From: Ypsolopha sequella
Taxonomy: Eukaryota; Arthropoda; Insecta; Lepidoptera; Ypsolophidae
Assembly (NCBI GenBank): GCA_934047225.1
Contig: OW204001.1
Span: forward strand, 8,664,201-8,728,200
Direction: 5' to 3'
Length of the DNA stretch: 64,000 bases
Numbering within the stretch: position 1 is the stretch's first letter; every line of letters begins with the position of its first letter. The notes beneath the pieces are model-generated. The model searched no databases. It was not told the DNA's origin and worked only from the letters and a program-made list of their open reading frames with translations. Position numbers and translations under genes: made by a program. Shown in pieces: positions 11,366 to 23,868 of this stretch.

Positions 11366-11733
11366 AAAACATGATGGCGAGGATCTGATGATGGGACTGG
11401 AAGCTGAAAAAAGGATCTCCTCAACAGACAACAGCAGACCCTTCGAGTTTGGGCTTATTTAATTGGTCTTTATTAGTGATTTTGTAAAACATGTTGACCA
11501 GAGTCTGATGATGGAATTGGAAGGTGGATACGGTTACTCTTCAACGAAAAACAGCAGACCTCTCGAGTTTGAGCTTATTTGGTCGGTCTTGATGAGTGTG
11601 TTTGTAAAATATGTTTACCAGCAGGATCTGGTGATGGGACTGGAAGCTGGACTCGGGATCTCCTCAACGGAAAACGGAAGACCCTTTGTTTTTAGGCTTA
11701 TTCGTTTGGTCTTGATTAGTACCTTGGTAAAAC
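11366..11733 (+). repeat. Tandem repeat, three units of about 120 bp
   Basis: The word AAAACATG/AAAATATG followed by CTGATGATGG-like sequence recurs at 11366, 11486, 11606 and 11729, giving periods of 120, 120 and 123 bp. Units two and three stay open in one plus-strand frame as 40-residue repeats (MMELEGGYGYSST, VMGLEAGLGISST, each followed by a GRP/SRP motif). The flanks carry CTGTCTGTTTGTTTGTTCAC (11105) and GCGGGCGAAGTTGCGGGCAG (11955), which resemble the ends of a common lepidopteran repeat, so the array is probably internal to a mobile element. Confidence 0.65.
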
Positions 11734-12283
11734 ATGGTGTGCGACTTTTATAAAGTTCTTCGCAGCGTCGCGGAAGCCGAGAATATCTAGCGAGGTCAAA
11801 ATACGAGCCTTCGGCCTCGCGGGCGCATGCTCCTTATTTGGCCTCGCTAGCTTTTTTGGGATATTGTCAGTTTATATATTCAATTGAGAGGGAATGAGAG
11901 CGCTTAAAATGTTTGTTCCCTAAAACAATGTGTCATTTAATTTCTGTAAGTAACGCGGGCGAAGTTGCGGGCAGTATATTATAATTACTAGTGAATGCCT
12001 CGCTGCGTTGCTCCCTTGGATCCCATTTTTCTTGATCCTAATTTCCCAAGATCACTTCTTTACGGATTTCTACGTCAAACAAGGAACTTACACTCCAAAT
12101 TTCATGTTATTAGTTCCAATCATTTGGTTTAGGCATTGGTAGATTAATTAACATCACTCAGTCAGTCGGTCAGTTAGTCAGTCAAACAGTAAGTCAGTAT
12201 TCCTAATATAGATAGATTGAATTTGATAGAAAAGGGCATCAAAACTGCAGAACCGACCCATTTACGAACAGCGCTCCGAGAAG

Positions 12284-12820
12284 ACCGTTGGTAACCCCAT
12301 GGATCGAGTAACAAGATGTGACCTATTTGGAGATGTGCAAAAAAAATACTACATCAAAATAAACAGGGTTGGTTGGGCGCAACATTTTAAACAGACAGCA
12401 AAAAATAAAGTATTTTTTCTTGAAAAAAAAACACGTCTATAAGTTACTTAAGACTCTACTACGTTCGATGGAGCGTACCAAAAGGTGCTTAAAAAATAAT
12501 GTTTTGCGCATCCTATGTTGGTACTAACGTGAGTCAGCCTGATTTTATCGAAAGATCGATTTATTTAAAAAAATCGATTCAGCGTCGTTTTTAGCAAGAT
12601 GTGACCAATTCGTAGTTATATAGAAACAAAAACTACTTCAAAATGGACATGGTTGGCTGTGCGCAACCTGAGCATTTTGTAAAGTCAGCACAAACAAAAC
12701 GCTTCAGGTTGCGCCCAGCCAACCCTTTTTATATTGATGTAGTTTTTTTCTACACAACCACAAATTGGTTACATCTTGTTACTTGATACATAGGGTTACC
12801 GAATGTACGCTCCTAGTCTA
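12284..12820. repeat. Large fold-back element
   Basis: GTTGGTAACCCCATGGATCG (about 12289) and, reversed, the sequence ending at 12800 (GATACATAGGGTTACC) form outer arms. The inner arms are GATGTGACCAATTCGTAG (12598) and CAAATTGGTTACATC (about 12762). Both halves contain GGTTGGCTG..GCGCAACCT. A partial member is at 49150-49345. Confidence 0.65.
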
Positions 12821-14261
12821 TTTTTCCCGCGATATTTAAATTTGTGCACTTTCCAAGTCTCACTTAACCCATCTTTGACTTTGAGTTGGAAAAATACGAA
12901 AATAAGTATTATACTACACCTGCTCGGAAAGTAACTTCTTACTTTTTTGAAAACGATGCAGAAAATACGTCATTACTGTCATACAAATATGCGGGCGGAA
13001 AAAGTGTATGAAAATTCCTTGTTAACGTGCTTGAGCGGGCAGAAAAAATATATGCAAATCCATTGTTAACGTGCTGTTTTTTTTAAATAACATAAAGAAT
13101 GAGCAGGTGGCCAAGTGGCCAGTATTATTTTGCGAACTCGTACATAAAACTCGAAAAATGATACTGGTCACTTGCTTTTCCTGCACATAATAAATAATAA
13201 TAATATAAATAAAATAAATAATAAAAAGTGACAATCGCACGCGAGTCAGTCGGTTTCTTTTATTGTATCTTGATTAAAAGTAAAATTATACTATTTCCTC
13301 GCAGGTGTAGTATAAAGCACTATGTATCACTCGGGAGAAAGTGCGATTCCCAACCCTCGTTGGTAATCTTCCCCTTTCTTCCCTCGATGAACAATGTACT
13401 ATTAATATACTTTTACCAGGAGAAGAGAGCAAAAATATTTTTTAAAGTCTTTTAGTGACTATGGTCAATAATTAAAAAAACTGAATTCCTCGTACTAAAG
13501 GCAAATCCACACAATGTTCACTCGCGGACCCACCGAGCGCAGACGACATTCCCTAATAGCTGGATGCAATCCAATTTGACAGCTGTCAAATACACTCCTT
13601 GCCGTGTCAGCGATTGCCGTCGCCCGTTTATCGGCTAGTAACTAGGCACCTAATACCGACTACTGATGTAAGCACTAATTGATTGAATTAATAAGGCATT
13701 TGAGGGTTAGATGCCTCGTAACATGTCGATTGTGAGGTGTTTCGACTGTCTTGGGCCCTGTTTGATGATGTCGATTCAGAGTTCATGGTGATTACTGCAT
13801 GCTATCGTGAACGATGTTAAGCCCTTGATATTGTGTAAAAGCGTAAATTTCACATTTTTGTCTAAAACGTAATTTTCTTCATATAGTAGGATTACTAATT
13901 TTCTAATAGTTTTTTAGAGGGAGATGGTTCGTTTGCTAAGGAATTTGTTTTTATTAACATTATATCATTGCGGTATAGAAACGCAAAAAGAAAAGTAAAT
14001 CTAGATAAGAGTAACTCTGAACCGGGATTTAAGTTTATAGATGTTAGGCCTAACGACATTCTTATGTAAAAATAGTATAGACTTAAGTGCAATAAGTAAT
14101 AATATTAAGAATAATACCTGAATTTTACCTGCCCTAATATTATATAGACTTAAAATTAAATTAACACTGTTTTAAATTTTGCATGCCTGTTTGGGCAAAT
14201 TGTGCTAAACTATAACCTTTTTATAACAACTTATGTACCACAATTTAAGCAAATAAATATC
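12821..14261. other. No gene seen
   Basis: AT-rich. It contains two near-repeats of GAAAATTCCTTGTTAACGTG / GCAAATCCATTGTTAACGTG (13010-13075) and an ACAGCTGT word at 13580. No supported coding sequence. Confidence 0.4.
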
Positions 14262-14638
14262 TTTTCAATGCAAGTGCTCGTAAAGGCCCACTTTTTATGC
14301 ATCAAAACCGAACAAAAAGTGGATTATTTTGGCCTAGGGCTTTATAATTTTTTTTTATTTAAGTTGGCTAACCTGCAACCTTTCCTGTGTACCATAAATG
14401 TTATACTTTTTTTCCACTGTTTAACGGCTCTGGATACAGTCCTTTTGAGCCAATCATAATTGAAAGTTCACAAGATTATATTTGTTTTATTTCCTCACAC
14501 TATGCATTGAAAAACGTAGTATGATACACGGGCGTAAGAGCAATTAATTACTCGGTTACGTTTAAAACACTCGCTACGCTCGTGTTTTAAATCGTCCTCA
14601 TAATTTATTCCTTTGCCCTTGTAGCATAAACTACTATT
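14262..14638 (+). mobile_element. Helentron-like non-autonomous element, copy 2
   Basis: Same family and orientation as the copy at 10372, with intact TTTTCAATGCAAGTGCTCGT start and CTACTATT end. The palindrome AAACACTCGCTACGCTCGTG sits in the 3' stem-loop. ATCTT occurs on both sides, which could be a chance match or a short duplication. Confidence 0.6.
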
Positions 14639-14840
14639 ATCTTTATCTTTATCGAACCTGATTGTGTTTATTCTCAGTCTTGATTATACTCTATTAAATG
14701 GTACAAAGATAAAATCTATACAGTCATCTCATAGACAATTGTCTACAAGTTATCTCGTTTGTAGACCTACAACGCCGTAGTAGTTACCGTAGCAGTCAAA
14801 ATATTTGGCTGCGAAAGGCTGGCCCTCGCTTTAAATATAT

Positions 14841-15125
14841 ACAAACGTACATACATATACTCATGCCTGTCTCCCAGAGGGATAAGCACAGACTGCAGAT
14901 TTTCATCTGCTAAGATCCAGACACACCTCTTTCACCTCTTCCACACCCATCAATCTAGTCATAAAAGTTCTTCTATTCCAGGTACTTTTAACATCGCCCT
15001 TCTTTACTATGTCACCAATTTGTAGTCCATACGTCCTTCTTGGGTAGCCTGGTCAAACTGTACGTTCTACTTGCGCACCATAAATTTCTTTCGTCACTTT
15101 ACTTTCATTCATCCTCTTAATGTCA
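14841..15125. repeat. Interspersed repeat 'GCCTGTCTCCCAGAGGG', copy 1
   Basis: ATACATAC, then GCCTGTCTCCCAGAGGGATA, TCCAGACACACCTCTTTC and CATCAATCTAGTCATA are shared with 25321-25760. Probably the tail of a non-LTR element. The clade is not determined. Confidence 0.6.
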
Positions 15126-17894
15126 CTACTAGAAGCATTCCTTTTTCTATTCTAGTTACTACATCTTCTTTCAGGCCGCAACGATCTAAACGATCTTTGA
15201 ATAATAACAACAATATATCTTTAAATATTTCCTCTAAAATATAAAAAGTTATACCAGTAAAACATATTTCACATATTTAGCGTGTCACATACAATAACCG
15301 TTTGTAATATAGTGAGGAAAATTTAAACCTCGTAAAAATGGCGATATCGCGCCGCGATAGACGTTTGGGGCGTATTACCGCCCTCCCAATTTATCGCTGC
15401 ACCGTAATTCAGTCCAAAATAAGTCCTATAACTTAGATAATAAAAGTTAGAAAGCCTCAAATGATTGCTAGGTGTTACTTTGTCAGTTTGTAAGTGGGGT
15501 TATTTATTTAGGCGCGGCATGAAGTGTCGGTGGACGGTGACTGGTGGTGCCAAGCACCAGGTTGATGCTTTCAGATGTGGAGTGAAGGAAAAGTTCGGGT
15601 TTTCGGACGTTTTATTGCTAAGTTTCTGTCTGCGGTGGCTAGTGTAGTAGCAGTCGGTGGTAGAATTTACCAACTTCAGAATTAAAATTCAATTTGAACC
15701 AAATGTATATTATAAATTTAAATCTAAATTGGAAAAGGTTATTTCAGAGATAGAAGTATTACATTCATTTTCGTTAAACAAAATAAGGCAGGCTCGTCAG
15801 CATCAGCCGCATCAAAACTAGACTCAAACATCAAACTCCGGATCCTCCTATCGTTCAACAGAATAAAAAGTTAACAAAATAAACGTTTACAGGGCTCTCG
15901 ACGCTCCTCCCGTGTTAATAAACTCCGATAGGCCACAACAACCTGTCCTGCGTACAGGCTCCATTTTTAACGAGGCCGACCGCCGAGCCCGCAGAAAATA
16001 GCCTACACATGAAATCACGTATAAATGAGCCTTTTTTCAGTTTTTTCGCGTGTAGCCAGCGGCGTGCCGCTTTAGGCCCCATTAAAGCTTACATGTCACT
16101 CGGTGGGAGCAGGGTGGGCTATGGGGGAAAGTGAGGGGGGAAGCGAAAAATCACAAAATCGGTATCGGCCAGCCAGCGCTCTACAACGCGACTTTGACGG
16201 ACGGTCATTTAATATTAACTGTGGTTTTTCCGCAGATGGAAATGTTTTTTTTATTACTGGCGTAACGCTGTGATGAAGTGGTCGGGTCTGTTGTTTGTGA
16301 CGCACTCTCTGATGTTTTGTGGATGAGTTGCTCTTTTGTACTCTTCACTTTTTGAATGAGTTTGTTTAATTTCGAGAGTTTGCTTTTATGCTCGATGGAA
16401 TTTAAAAATTGACCGCTGGAAATTACGAGGCCTTGTTAATTATTTGTTCTTCCACTTTGTACCCGTGAAATTTTATGTAATTTACGTGAAATGCTGCCAA
16501 ATAGCTTCCCGTAAATAACTTTAACTACAGTTTTAATATCGGAAACAAGTGTGTAACGTAACAAATTTCATTCGACGTACGAATGGAAAACAGACCGACA
16601 ATAAATTTTTAACTTTGTGAAAATTGATCAAAATCGAACTACAAAAAGTAGGCGCTCACGAAAGAGTCGAGACCACAGATTGGATTTATGGCGTGCACAG
16701 ACTCACTGTAAAAAGTTGAAAAGTTTACGCAAATATTTTTACTGTGATCAATAGAGCTGTTATTATCGGTGAAATTTTGAAATATTAACTCGATAACTTT
16801 CATTTTTTTTTTGTTAAATTTCGTACCTGATTTAAAAGGAGCTATTGTGAGACTCCGTTGTTTTGTCCCTCCGTACCTATGTCACAGCCTCATAAGCCAT
16901 AGCTTTTGAACCGTTAGAGATAGATTAAAATTTGTCACAAAAATAGTAATTTGCCCACGTAATGCAGCAAAATAAACTTATAAAGGTTGTCATGTCACTA
17001 TACCTTTGGAAGGGAGAAAAAAATTTCTTGCTTTGAATCCAATATTTTAAATAATAATGAAATTAATTATTAAATTGTAGTATGAAATCTTTGGAAGACA
17101 GCAAAAAATTGGATATCCTATATATAAATATAGAATCCTAGATATAAATGTATGAATTATCTCCAAAGTCGGAAGCCCAAAAAAAATAATAATTCTACAT
17201 TGAGTATAAGGTACTAAACTCTCTCTGCTTTGTACGCGTCGGTTTCGAATATAAATATTTTTTCTCAAAAATACATTGAAATGTTGTCATTTCATACTTA
17301 CTTCAAGTTAGTAAGTACTTCATCCTGGAGAGCTATTTCAAGTTTCCAGGAAGTGTCTCAATAAGTGTCCAGAAAATACGTATGAAAATCCGTTATAAAC
17401 CATAATGTTTATTTTTTTTTAGGAGACGAAGGAGTTTTGTGATCATAAGGTTTAAAGCGGCCAGTTTAAAAATAAAAATGAAATTAATTGCAATTTCATG
17501 TTCAGAATGTAATAGAGATGTTTGCTTTATTTTATAATCGCAATAATAATAACAAAAATTAATAAATTTTGTTGATTTTATATATTTAAAACCATTAAAC
17601 ACTTAAAATTTTATTAAATGCTCTGTCAGTGTAAGGCAGGCGTGGGCGTTGGCGTCGTCTGACGATCAAACTGAGCGCAGCATACACTAAAACGTTCAAG
17701 TTTAAGAAAAAAAAACATGGTGCTTATTTGTAGTGAAAAAAATATTTGAAGTTTGCATCGTTAATCAAATTCTACAAGTGCTCGTCACGAAACGAATCTT
17801 TTTGTACTAAACATTTTGAAGTAAATTTAAATAGGGCTTTCTCATACCCCTTCACGAAATTTTGCCCCAATATGAGCAATGTGGTAAAGGTAAT
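15126..17894. other. No gene seen; GC-richer unique patch at 15.9-16.2 kb
   Basis: No coding region is supported. Positions 15890-16200 are clearly richer in GC than the surroundings and do not resemble the repeats found elsewhere here, so they are a candidate conserved non-coding block. A reverse-orientation piece of the GGTTCCGTA repeat family lies near 16830-16990. Confidence 0.35.
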
Positions 17895-18272
17895 GGTAAA
17901 GGCCCACTTTTTATGCATCAAAACCAAACAGAAAGTCGATTATTTTGCCCTAGGGCTTTATTATTATTATTTTTTTAATTTGTTTGCAATCGTTGGCTAA
18001 CCTGCAGCCTTTCCTGTGTACCATAGGTGTTATACTTTTTTTTTCCACTGTTTAGCGGCTCTGGATGCAATCCTTTTGAGCCAACCATAATTTAAAGTTC
18101 ACAAGATTATATTTGTTTTCATTTCCTCACACTATGCATTGAAAAACGTAGTATGATACACGGGTGTAAAAGCAATAAACTACTCGGTTACGTTTAAAAT
18201 ACTCGCTACGCTCGTGTTTTAAATCGTCCTCGTGATTTATTCCTTTTCGCCCTTGTAGCATAAACTACTATT
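17895..18272 (+). mobile_element. Helentron-like non-autonomous element, copy 3 (5' end lost)
   Basis: This begins within the family at GTAAAGGCCCACTTTTTATG and runs to ACTACTATT. The TTTTCAATGCA start is missing or replaced. Same orientation as the other copies. Confidence 0.6.
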
Positions 18273-18365
18273 AACACCTTATCCTATAGAGCAACTATAA
18301 ATTGTCTCGTTTTATTTTTGAGAAAAGCTTTATACACATATGGTAATATAGGTAATACAGAAAAT

Positions 18366-18561
18366 CCGTACCCCTATTATAAATGCGAAAGTGTGTTTAT
18401 TGATTGTTGGTTTGTCCTTGCTTCACGTAGCAATGGAGTCATGGATCGACGTGATTTTTTGCATGAAGATAATTTATGAGTCGAAGAGTGATCTAAGCTA
18501 CTTTTCATCCCGGAAAAATGCATACTAAATCAACGTGGGCGAAGCTACGGGCAAAAACTAG
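18366..18561 (+). mobile_element. Short Helitron-like element (TC...CTAG)
   Basis: This runs from TCCGTACCCCTATTATAAAT to GGGCGAAGCTACGGGCAAAA plus ACTAG. It is bounded by A on the left and T on the right, which is the canonical Helitron insertion (A|TC...CTAG|T). The end resembles short Helitrons common in Lepidoptera. There is no coding capacity. Confidence 0.6.
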
Positions 18562-19009
18562 TTTGGATACTTGGAACACTTCTGACACCCCCTCGGGGAT
18601 TCATGTCGTGAAGATACTTATATTTATTTATTTTTTTATAAAAGCAGAGTAAATATACCCTCTGAGTGAAGACAAATAACATACAACGATTATTTTATTG
18701 AGACTCTTCTTTAAACTCTACTTCTAGGATGAGGGACGATTATCGTTTGCAAATTATCATGGGTTCCGTCTTGAAACGGAATGAAAAAATCCGCATCAAT
18801 GCAAAGGAGTAGTTTCTCTGTTGTGCAAAGACTCAAATATACACATTTTGACATAGCCATGGTAAATTATATTTCTAAATGTGCTCGAATTACGGCGATA
18901 GGGCTCACCATCCATCACGCTGGGACGTTATAATCGTGTGTGAAACGTGGGTGTACGAGTGTTGACTTACATTTCACAGTCTTTACCCCGAAATACATCT
19001 GTAATAGTA

Positions 19010-19349
19010 CAGGTGGTAGAGCTGATGCCGGGCTTGACTGTGGAGGTACCACCATATTACTTGGAGACCTCCTTGAAGTAATTCGGGGGAGAGTAAGAGG
19101 ACAGCTCATAGGCAAAAAACCAGGAGGCCCACTATGCCTGGGACCGATGGATGGCGATATATCCATCCCTAATAGCCGGGCCTTATATGGAACAGACTGG
19201 TGACTGGTGGTGCGAGGGTTCCGGCACCGCGCTCACCAACCCGCCTGCCCAGCGTGTGTGAGTATGGGCAATTCTTACAGGATGACCGCCAGGAGTGGCC
19301 TCGAAAGGCTTATGTCCAGCAGTGGACGAACTAGGCTGATGAATGGATG
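19010..19349 (+). repeat. RTE-tail-like interspersed repeat (copy 2)
   Basis: Opposite orientation to 9695-10051. It starts CAGGTGGTAGAGCTGATGCC and ends at the GCTGATGAATGGATG tail, with KAYVQQWTN-type coding just before it. It lies 85 bp upstream of the first visible Runx exon, inside the presumed intron. Confidence 0.6.
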
Positions 19350-19381
19350 ACCTCTGTAATCTCCTCGCGTTAAAGTCTTGA

Positions 19382-19549
<168 letters not shown>

Positions 19550-19819
19550 TAGTATTCTTCTTATTACTGAGGTACTCTGGCAGCTGTAGCATAATAACAC
19601 GCGACTTCATTTATCACGCTTTTAATCATCTGTTAAAATGAGCAACGTCTATTTAGTATACACCTGACGTAAATATAGTATATATTTAAAAAAGCTATAT
19701 GTTGCTCATTTTGACAGATACATATACAGGACCAATATCTGTAATCAAACAAATTCCCCCTGGAAGGAAAGTACTCTAAATACAAGTAGATAGCAAATTT
19801 TACTTGAAAGAAACTTTAT

Positions 19820-20880
19820 TAATTTTTAAAGTTAAGAAAAACTGCTTTCAAAGAATTTTGAAAAATTACCTGTTTAAACCGGGAATCGTACCGGACAAAT
19901 ATGTAAAAAAAACGGCCAAGTGCGAGTCAGACTCGCGTACCTAGGGTTCCGTATCGTGGATGATGAATTTAATTTTGTCTTTTTTTTTCGTGAATGTCTC
20001 AACCGCCATATTTTTCTTGTAATCTTTACGTAAACACATATTAACATATTTTTTTTTCATATTTTTCGGTCTACCAGTTTTGGAGATAAGGAGAACACAC
20101 ATTTTTTGTGGTTTTTTGAGGATTTCTCCGAATAGATGCAACTAAATATAGCCAAACCGTATATTTTTACGATTAAATCTTTAATACCTACAATTTGATA
20201 CACATATCGTATTTTTATAACAATTTTTATTTTACTTCTTTTTTTATATTTTTCATTTATACTCAACTTTTTTTCAATTGCTGTAGTTTTCCTGTAATTC
20301 GCCAAATATGATCTATAATCAACTTTTTTTCATATATTTCGGTCGACCAGTTTCAGAGATAGATAGAGAAAATATATGTATTTTTGTGTTTTTATTTCAA
20401 GATTTCTCGAAACCAAGTTTTACAATCAACTTTTTAATATCTACAATAATACCCATATTGTATGTTTAGGATAATATTTTTTATTTTCTGACTTTTATTT
20501 TGGAAAAATTTAGAACAATTTCAAATTTTTCATATGATTTTTAGACTGATATGAGAGCAAATTAATGATATTTTTGTGCCAAATTTCAAGTCTTTATCTT
20601 TAACGGTACTAAAGTTAGGCTGTGACATACGGACAGACGGACAACGGAGTCTCACCATAAAGGTTCCTTTGAGTTTTTAAACTGCTTCGTCTTGTTGTCT
20701 CATTGAATTAACATCTTCTTCCTTTAATTTAATTGTTACTTAGAATAATTTGGTTCTTACGCTTTCAATAAAAATACAGAATGCTTTTTTTACATTTGTC
20801 CGGTTTGATTCCCGGTTCAGGATTTTTCAAAAGTTTTTTGAACTGAGCTTTTCTTTAATTGAAAAATTAAATGAAGTTTC
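19820..20880. repeat. Inverted-repeat element split by a nested repeat
   Basis: Left arm 19820-19907 (contains CCGGGAATCGTACCGGACAA) and right arm 20775-20880 (contains TTGTCCGGTTTGATTCCCGG) are inverted copies. Between them sits a complete member of the GGTTCCGTA repeat family (19911-20680), which apparently inserted into an older MITE. Confidence 0.6.
19911..20680 (+). repeat. GTGCGAGTCAGACTCGCG / GGTTCCGTA repeat, long form
   Basis: This starts AACGGCCAAGTGCGAGTCAG and ends with ACGGACAACGGAGTCTCACC then AAAGGTTCC. The interior is AT-rich, with repeated TTTTTCATATTTTTCGGTC-like words. It is the same subfamily as 61075-61866, sharing its length and internal order. Confidence 0.7.
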
Positions 20881-22687
20881 CTTTCAATATTTAGGGTACT
20901 TTCCCTCAAGGCGGCATTCGTTCGGTTCAGCCTGTATACGTGCGATACAAAGATGTATGTTTGTGGCATGCTACAAAACTGATTCCTAATTTATGTTCTA
21001 CCTTGTGTCTCTACCTAATTTGTGTTTATGTTTCTGATCAGCCCTTATGATTGTAAGCCTTTAACAACTTTTATAACATAAAAAAACATAGACACTTTTG
21101 TTGTGCACCGAAATATAACTAGTAATAAAATATTTCAGCAGAAAAGTTACAATGGGAGGTCTTATCGCTTAAAGTGATTTCTTTCAGACAATCTTTGGGT
21201 GGAAGTAGTGCGTAGGTGGTGTACAGGAAATATATAAAACAGTATAAGTGGAAACTCACCTGCGGCTCGTTTTTAGACTCACAATGTTTTTGAAACTGGT
21301 GCACAATAGTTTTACGTTTCATAAGCTACTAGTACACAAACTTTCATGCAGCAAAATTGTGGTGATATCGGAGCACAAACTCATTCATTAGTCCTATGAA
21401 GTAAATACGAACAACTTTTGCTATGGAACCTACTATGAAATTACCAGAAAAATATCGTACATAAGTGAATGCCAGGCCACGCAATATGTTTTGCGAAAGC
21501 CGTGTTTTTCGGCTCCGTATTTAAACTTGTTTGTATAGACGAGTATTATTACGAGCTTTTTTCCAACTAAATTTTTTACTCGTTTAACTAAATACAAACA
21601 CAAATCGTTCAGCAGGAAAGTGTTGCCGTAGTTTAGCCTGACATGAACAAATGACAGGGTTCCCGAATCACATTCTACGTAAGACCCGTAGGTAGATTCT
21701 ATCAATCCTCATCAGCACGAAGAAATTAAAATAATTGCGTGCGCTGTGGGATAGTGTCGGCCGGGCAAAGGGTTTAGACTGTAGCGATAGGAAAACAACT
21801 TTACATTCGTACATAATGTTTTTAAAAATATTTTATTATCGCAAGGACCTAAATCAGTTCCATAAGTCAATGTCAAGTTATAACGGACCGGGCTTCAGTG
21901 TCCCTGTTTTGTTTAGATAAAAAATATTAGATTTTTTTTCTAGTAAAATGTGTAACAAAACGTAATTGGATTTTGGTTTTAATTGACTACAAAAAAGATA
22001 AATGTTTTTAATTGAAACTTCCAGCTTTTTCTAAATGGCCACTTGAATTTTTTTGTGTGTCCTCAAACCGACTGATTTCAGGGGATAAAAGGTAGCCTGA
22101 TATGGATGGGTTGATAAGTTTAAATTCAAATTCGAAATAGTTGAGATATAAGATAATTAAGAAATAAACCATACAGACTCATCATAATGTATTTAAATAG
22201 AAAAGAGATACAACTATAAAAGCACATCAATCTCCCAGTGACAAAAATTTTTTTATGAACCTAAAAGTACATAATAAAGTAAAAAATCTATGTAGTATCA
22301 GTCCGTCTCTTTCGCTGCTATCCCTACTCTCGGGCTCGCTAGACGAATGTGAGGGCACAAAAGAGGCTGCTGTAATGAATCGGTTGTTTAATTAATTAGT
22401 CAAGAAAAGGGCCCAAAAGGGGGGCGTCGGGGGCAAAACCACCCCCCCTCGATACGAATGTGTGCATGTGCCTTGCATATTGATTTATTAAAACCTTAAC
22501 ATCGGGAAGTTTAATTATTTAAATTCTCGTATGCTCCTCTCGATTTTGGGAATGTGTAACTTTGAATAATTGATAGATTTAGGTGCCCGGATTCTTGTAC
22601 GATTCTGTGTGAAATTTGTAATATTGATTGTTATGTGAGAATGTGAATCAAAAAGATTTTAAGCGCTTGTGAAAGTCTGTAAATAAT
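20881..22687. other. No gene seen; possible conserved non-coding patch
   Basis: Intron sequence. A fragment with TACGAGTATTATTACGAGC-type words (21535) may be an old MITE. Positions 22300-22450 are GC-richer, unique-looking and contain TTTAATTAATTAG, a homeodomain-type site cluster. No coding support. Confidence 0.35.
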
Positions 22688-23074
22688 TTTTCAATGCAAC
22701 TGCTCGTAAAGGCCCACTTTTTATGCATCAAAACCGAACAGAAAGTCGATTATTTTGCCCTAGGGCTTTATTATTTTTTTTTTTTATTTACTTACAATGG
22801 TTGGCTAACCTGCAGCCTTTCCTGTGTACCATAAATGTTATACTTTTTTTTTCACTGTTTAACTGCTTTAGATACAGTCCTTTTGAGCCAATCATAATTT
22901 AAAGTTCACAAGATTATATTTGTTTTATTTCCTCACACTATGCATTGAAAAACGTAGTTACACGGGCGTAAGAGCAATAAATTACTCGGTTACGTTTAAA
23001 ACAATCGCTACGCTCGTGTTTTAAATCGTGCTCGTAGTTTATTCCTTTTCGCCCTTGTAGCATAAACTACTATT
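22688..23074 (+). mobile_element. Helentron-like non-autonomous element, copy 4
   Basis: Full-length member with a TTTTCAATGCAACTGCTCGT start and CTACTATT end. It has a small deletion (ATGATACACG region) in the 3' stem-loop. Same orientation as the others. Confidence 0.6.
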
Positions 23075-23868
23075 AAATCCTTTAACTTCTCATTATCTCT
23101 AAAAATCGCCTTTCAGACCGGGGCTTGGAACCATCCTAAAGGTTAAAGAATTTCTACTTTCCCCCCCACCCACTTTTTTATTTCGGATCAATATTTAAAA
23201 TATGTTTAGCAAACTGTCAATCAGATACATTTGTACGATTACACAAACCTAAGTTAGGTAACCTAACAATGCGAAGGTGTATTACCGAGTACATATTGCA
23301 TAGTTACCAAGCCTCCAGTATTAATTTAGCTGCATAAATTAATGTCAATTATATAATCCGAACGTCATAATTAGTGTTGATTGCCCTTGCGTATGCACAC
23401 CCTATTTTTACTCGCCGCCGGTTGGGTGGTTCGTTTTATGAACGCACGGCGCTGCGCAGTAGCCGACTACATTTTAATAATCTCGCGCAGTGTTAACGAT
23501 ATCTTCGTTAAGGGAAAGACCCAAACGTTTGGGTGAAAATAATTTACATGCTCTTTTTAATGAAATAAATTAATTGTAGACTTAATAAACAGGAAACTAT
23601 TTCTAAAATAAAACTTATAAAATAACAAAAGTATCATATATTATCTAAAATATCCTTAAACGAAAATATTCTCAAAACCTCCGTCTATAAATACGAGGGA
23701 AATGATTGCTTATAACTTTATTCTAAAGTATGTATGAAACCTCTTAAAATGTATCCTAAAACAATAAGGCGTCGACCAAAATAAAACGAGAATTGTCGTG
23801 GGTCACCCGGTTGGAACGAAGTTCCATTGGCTATAGATGATCAATATCAATGAAATTAATTAACAACT
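23075..23868. other. No gene seen
   Basis: Intron sequence. A GC-rich patch at 23400-23500 has no coding support. No RNA gene recognised. Confidence 0.4.
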
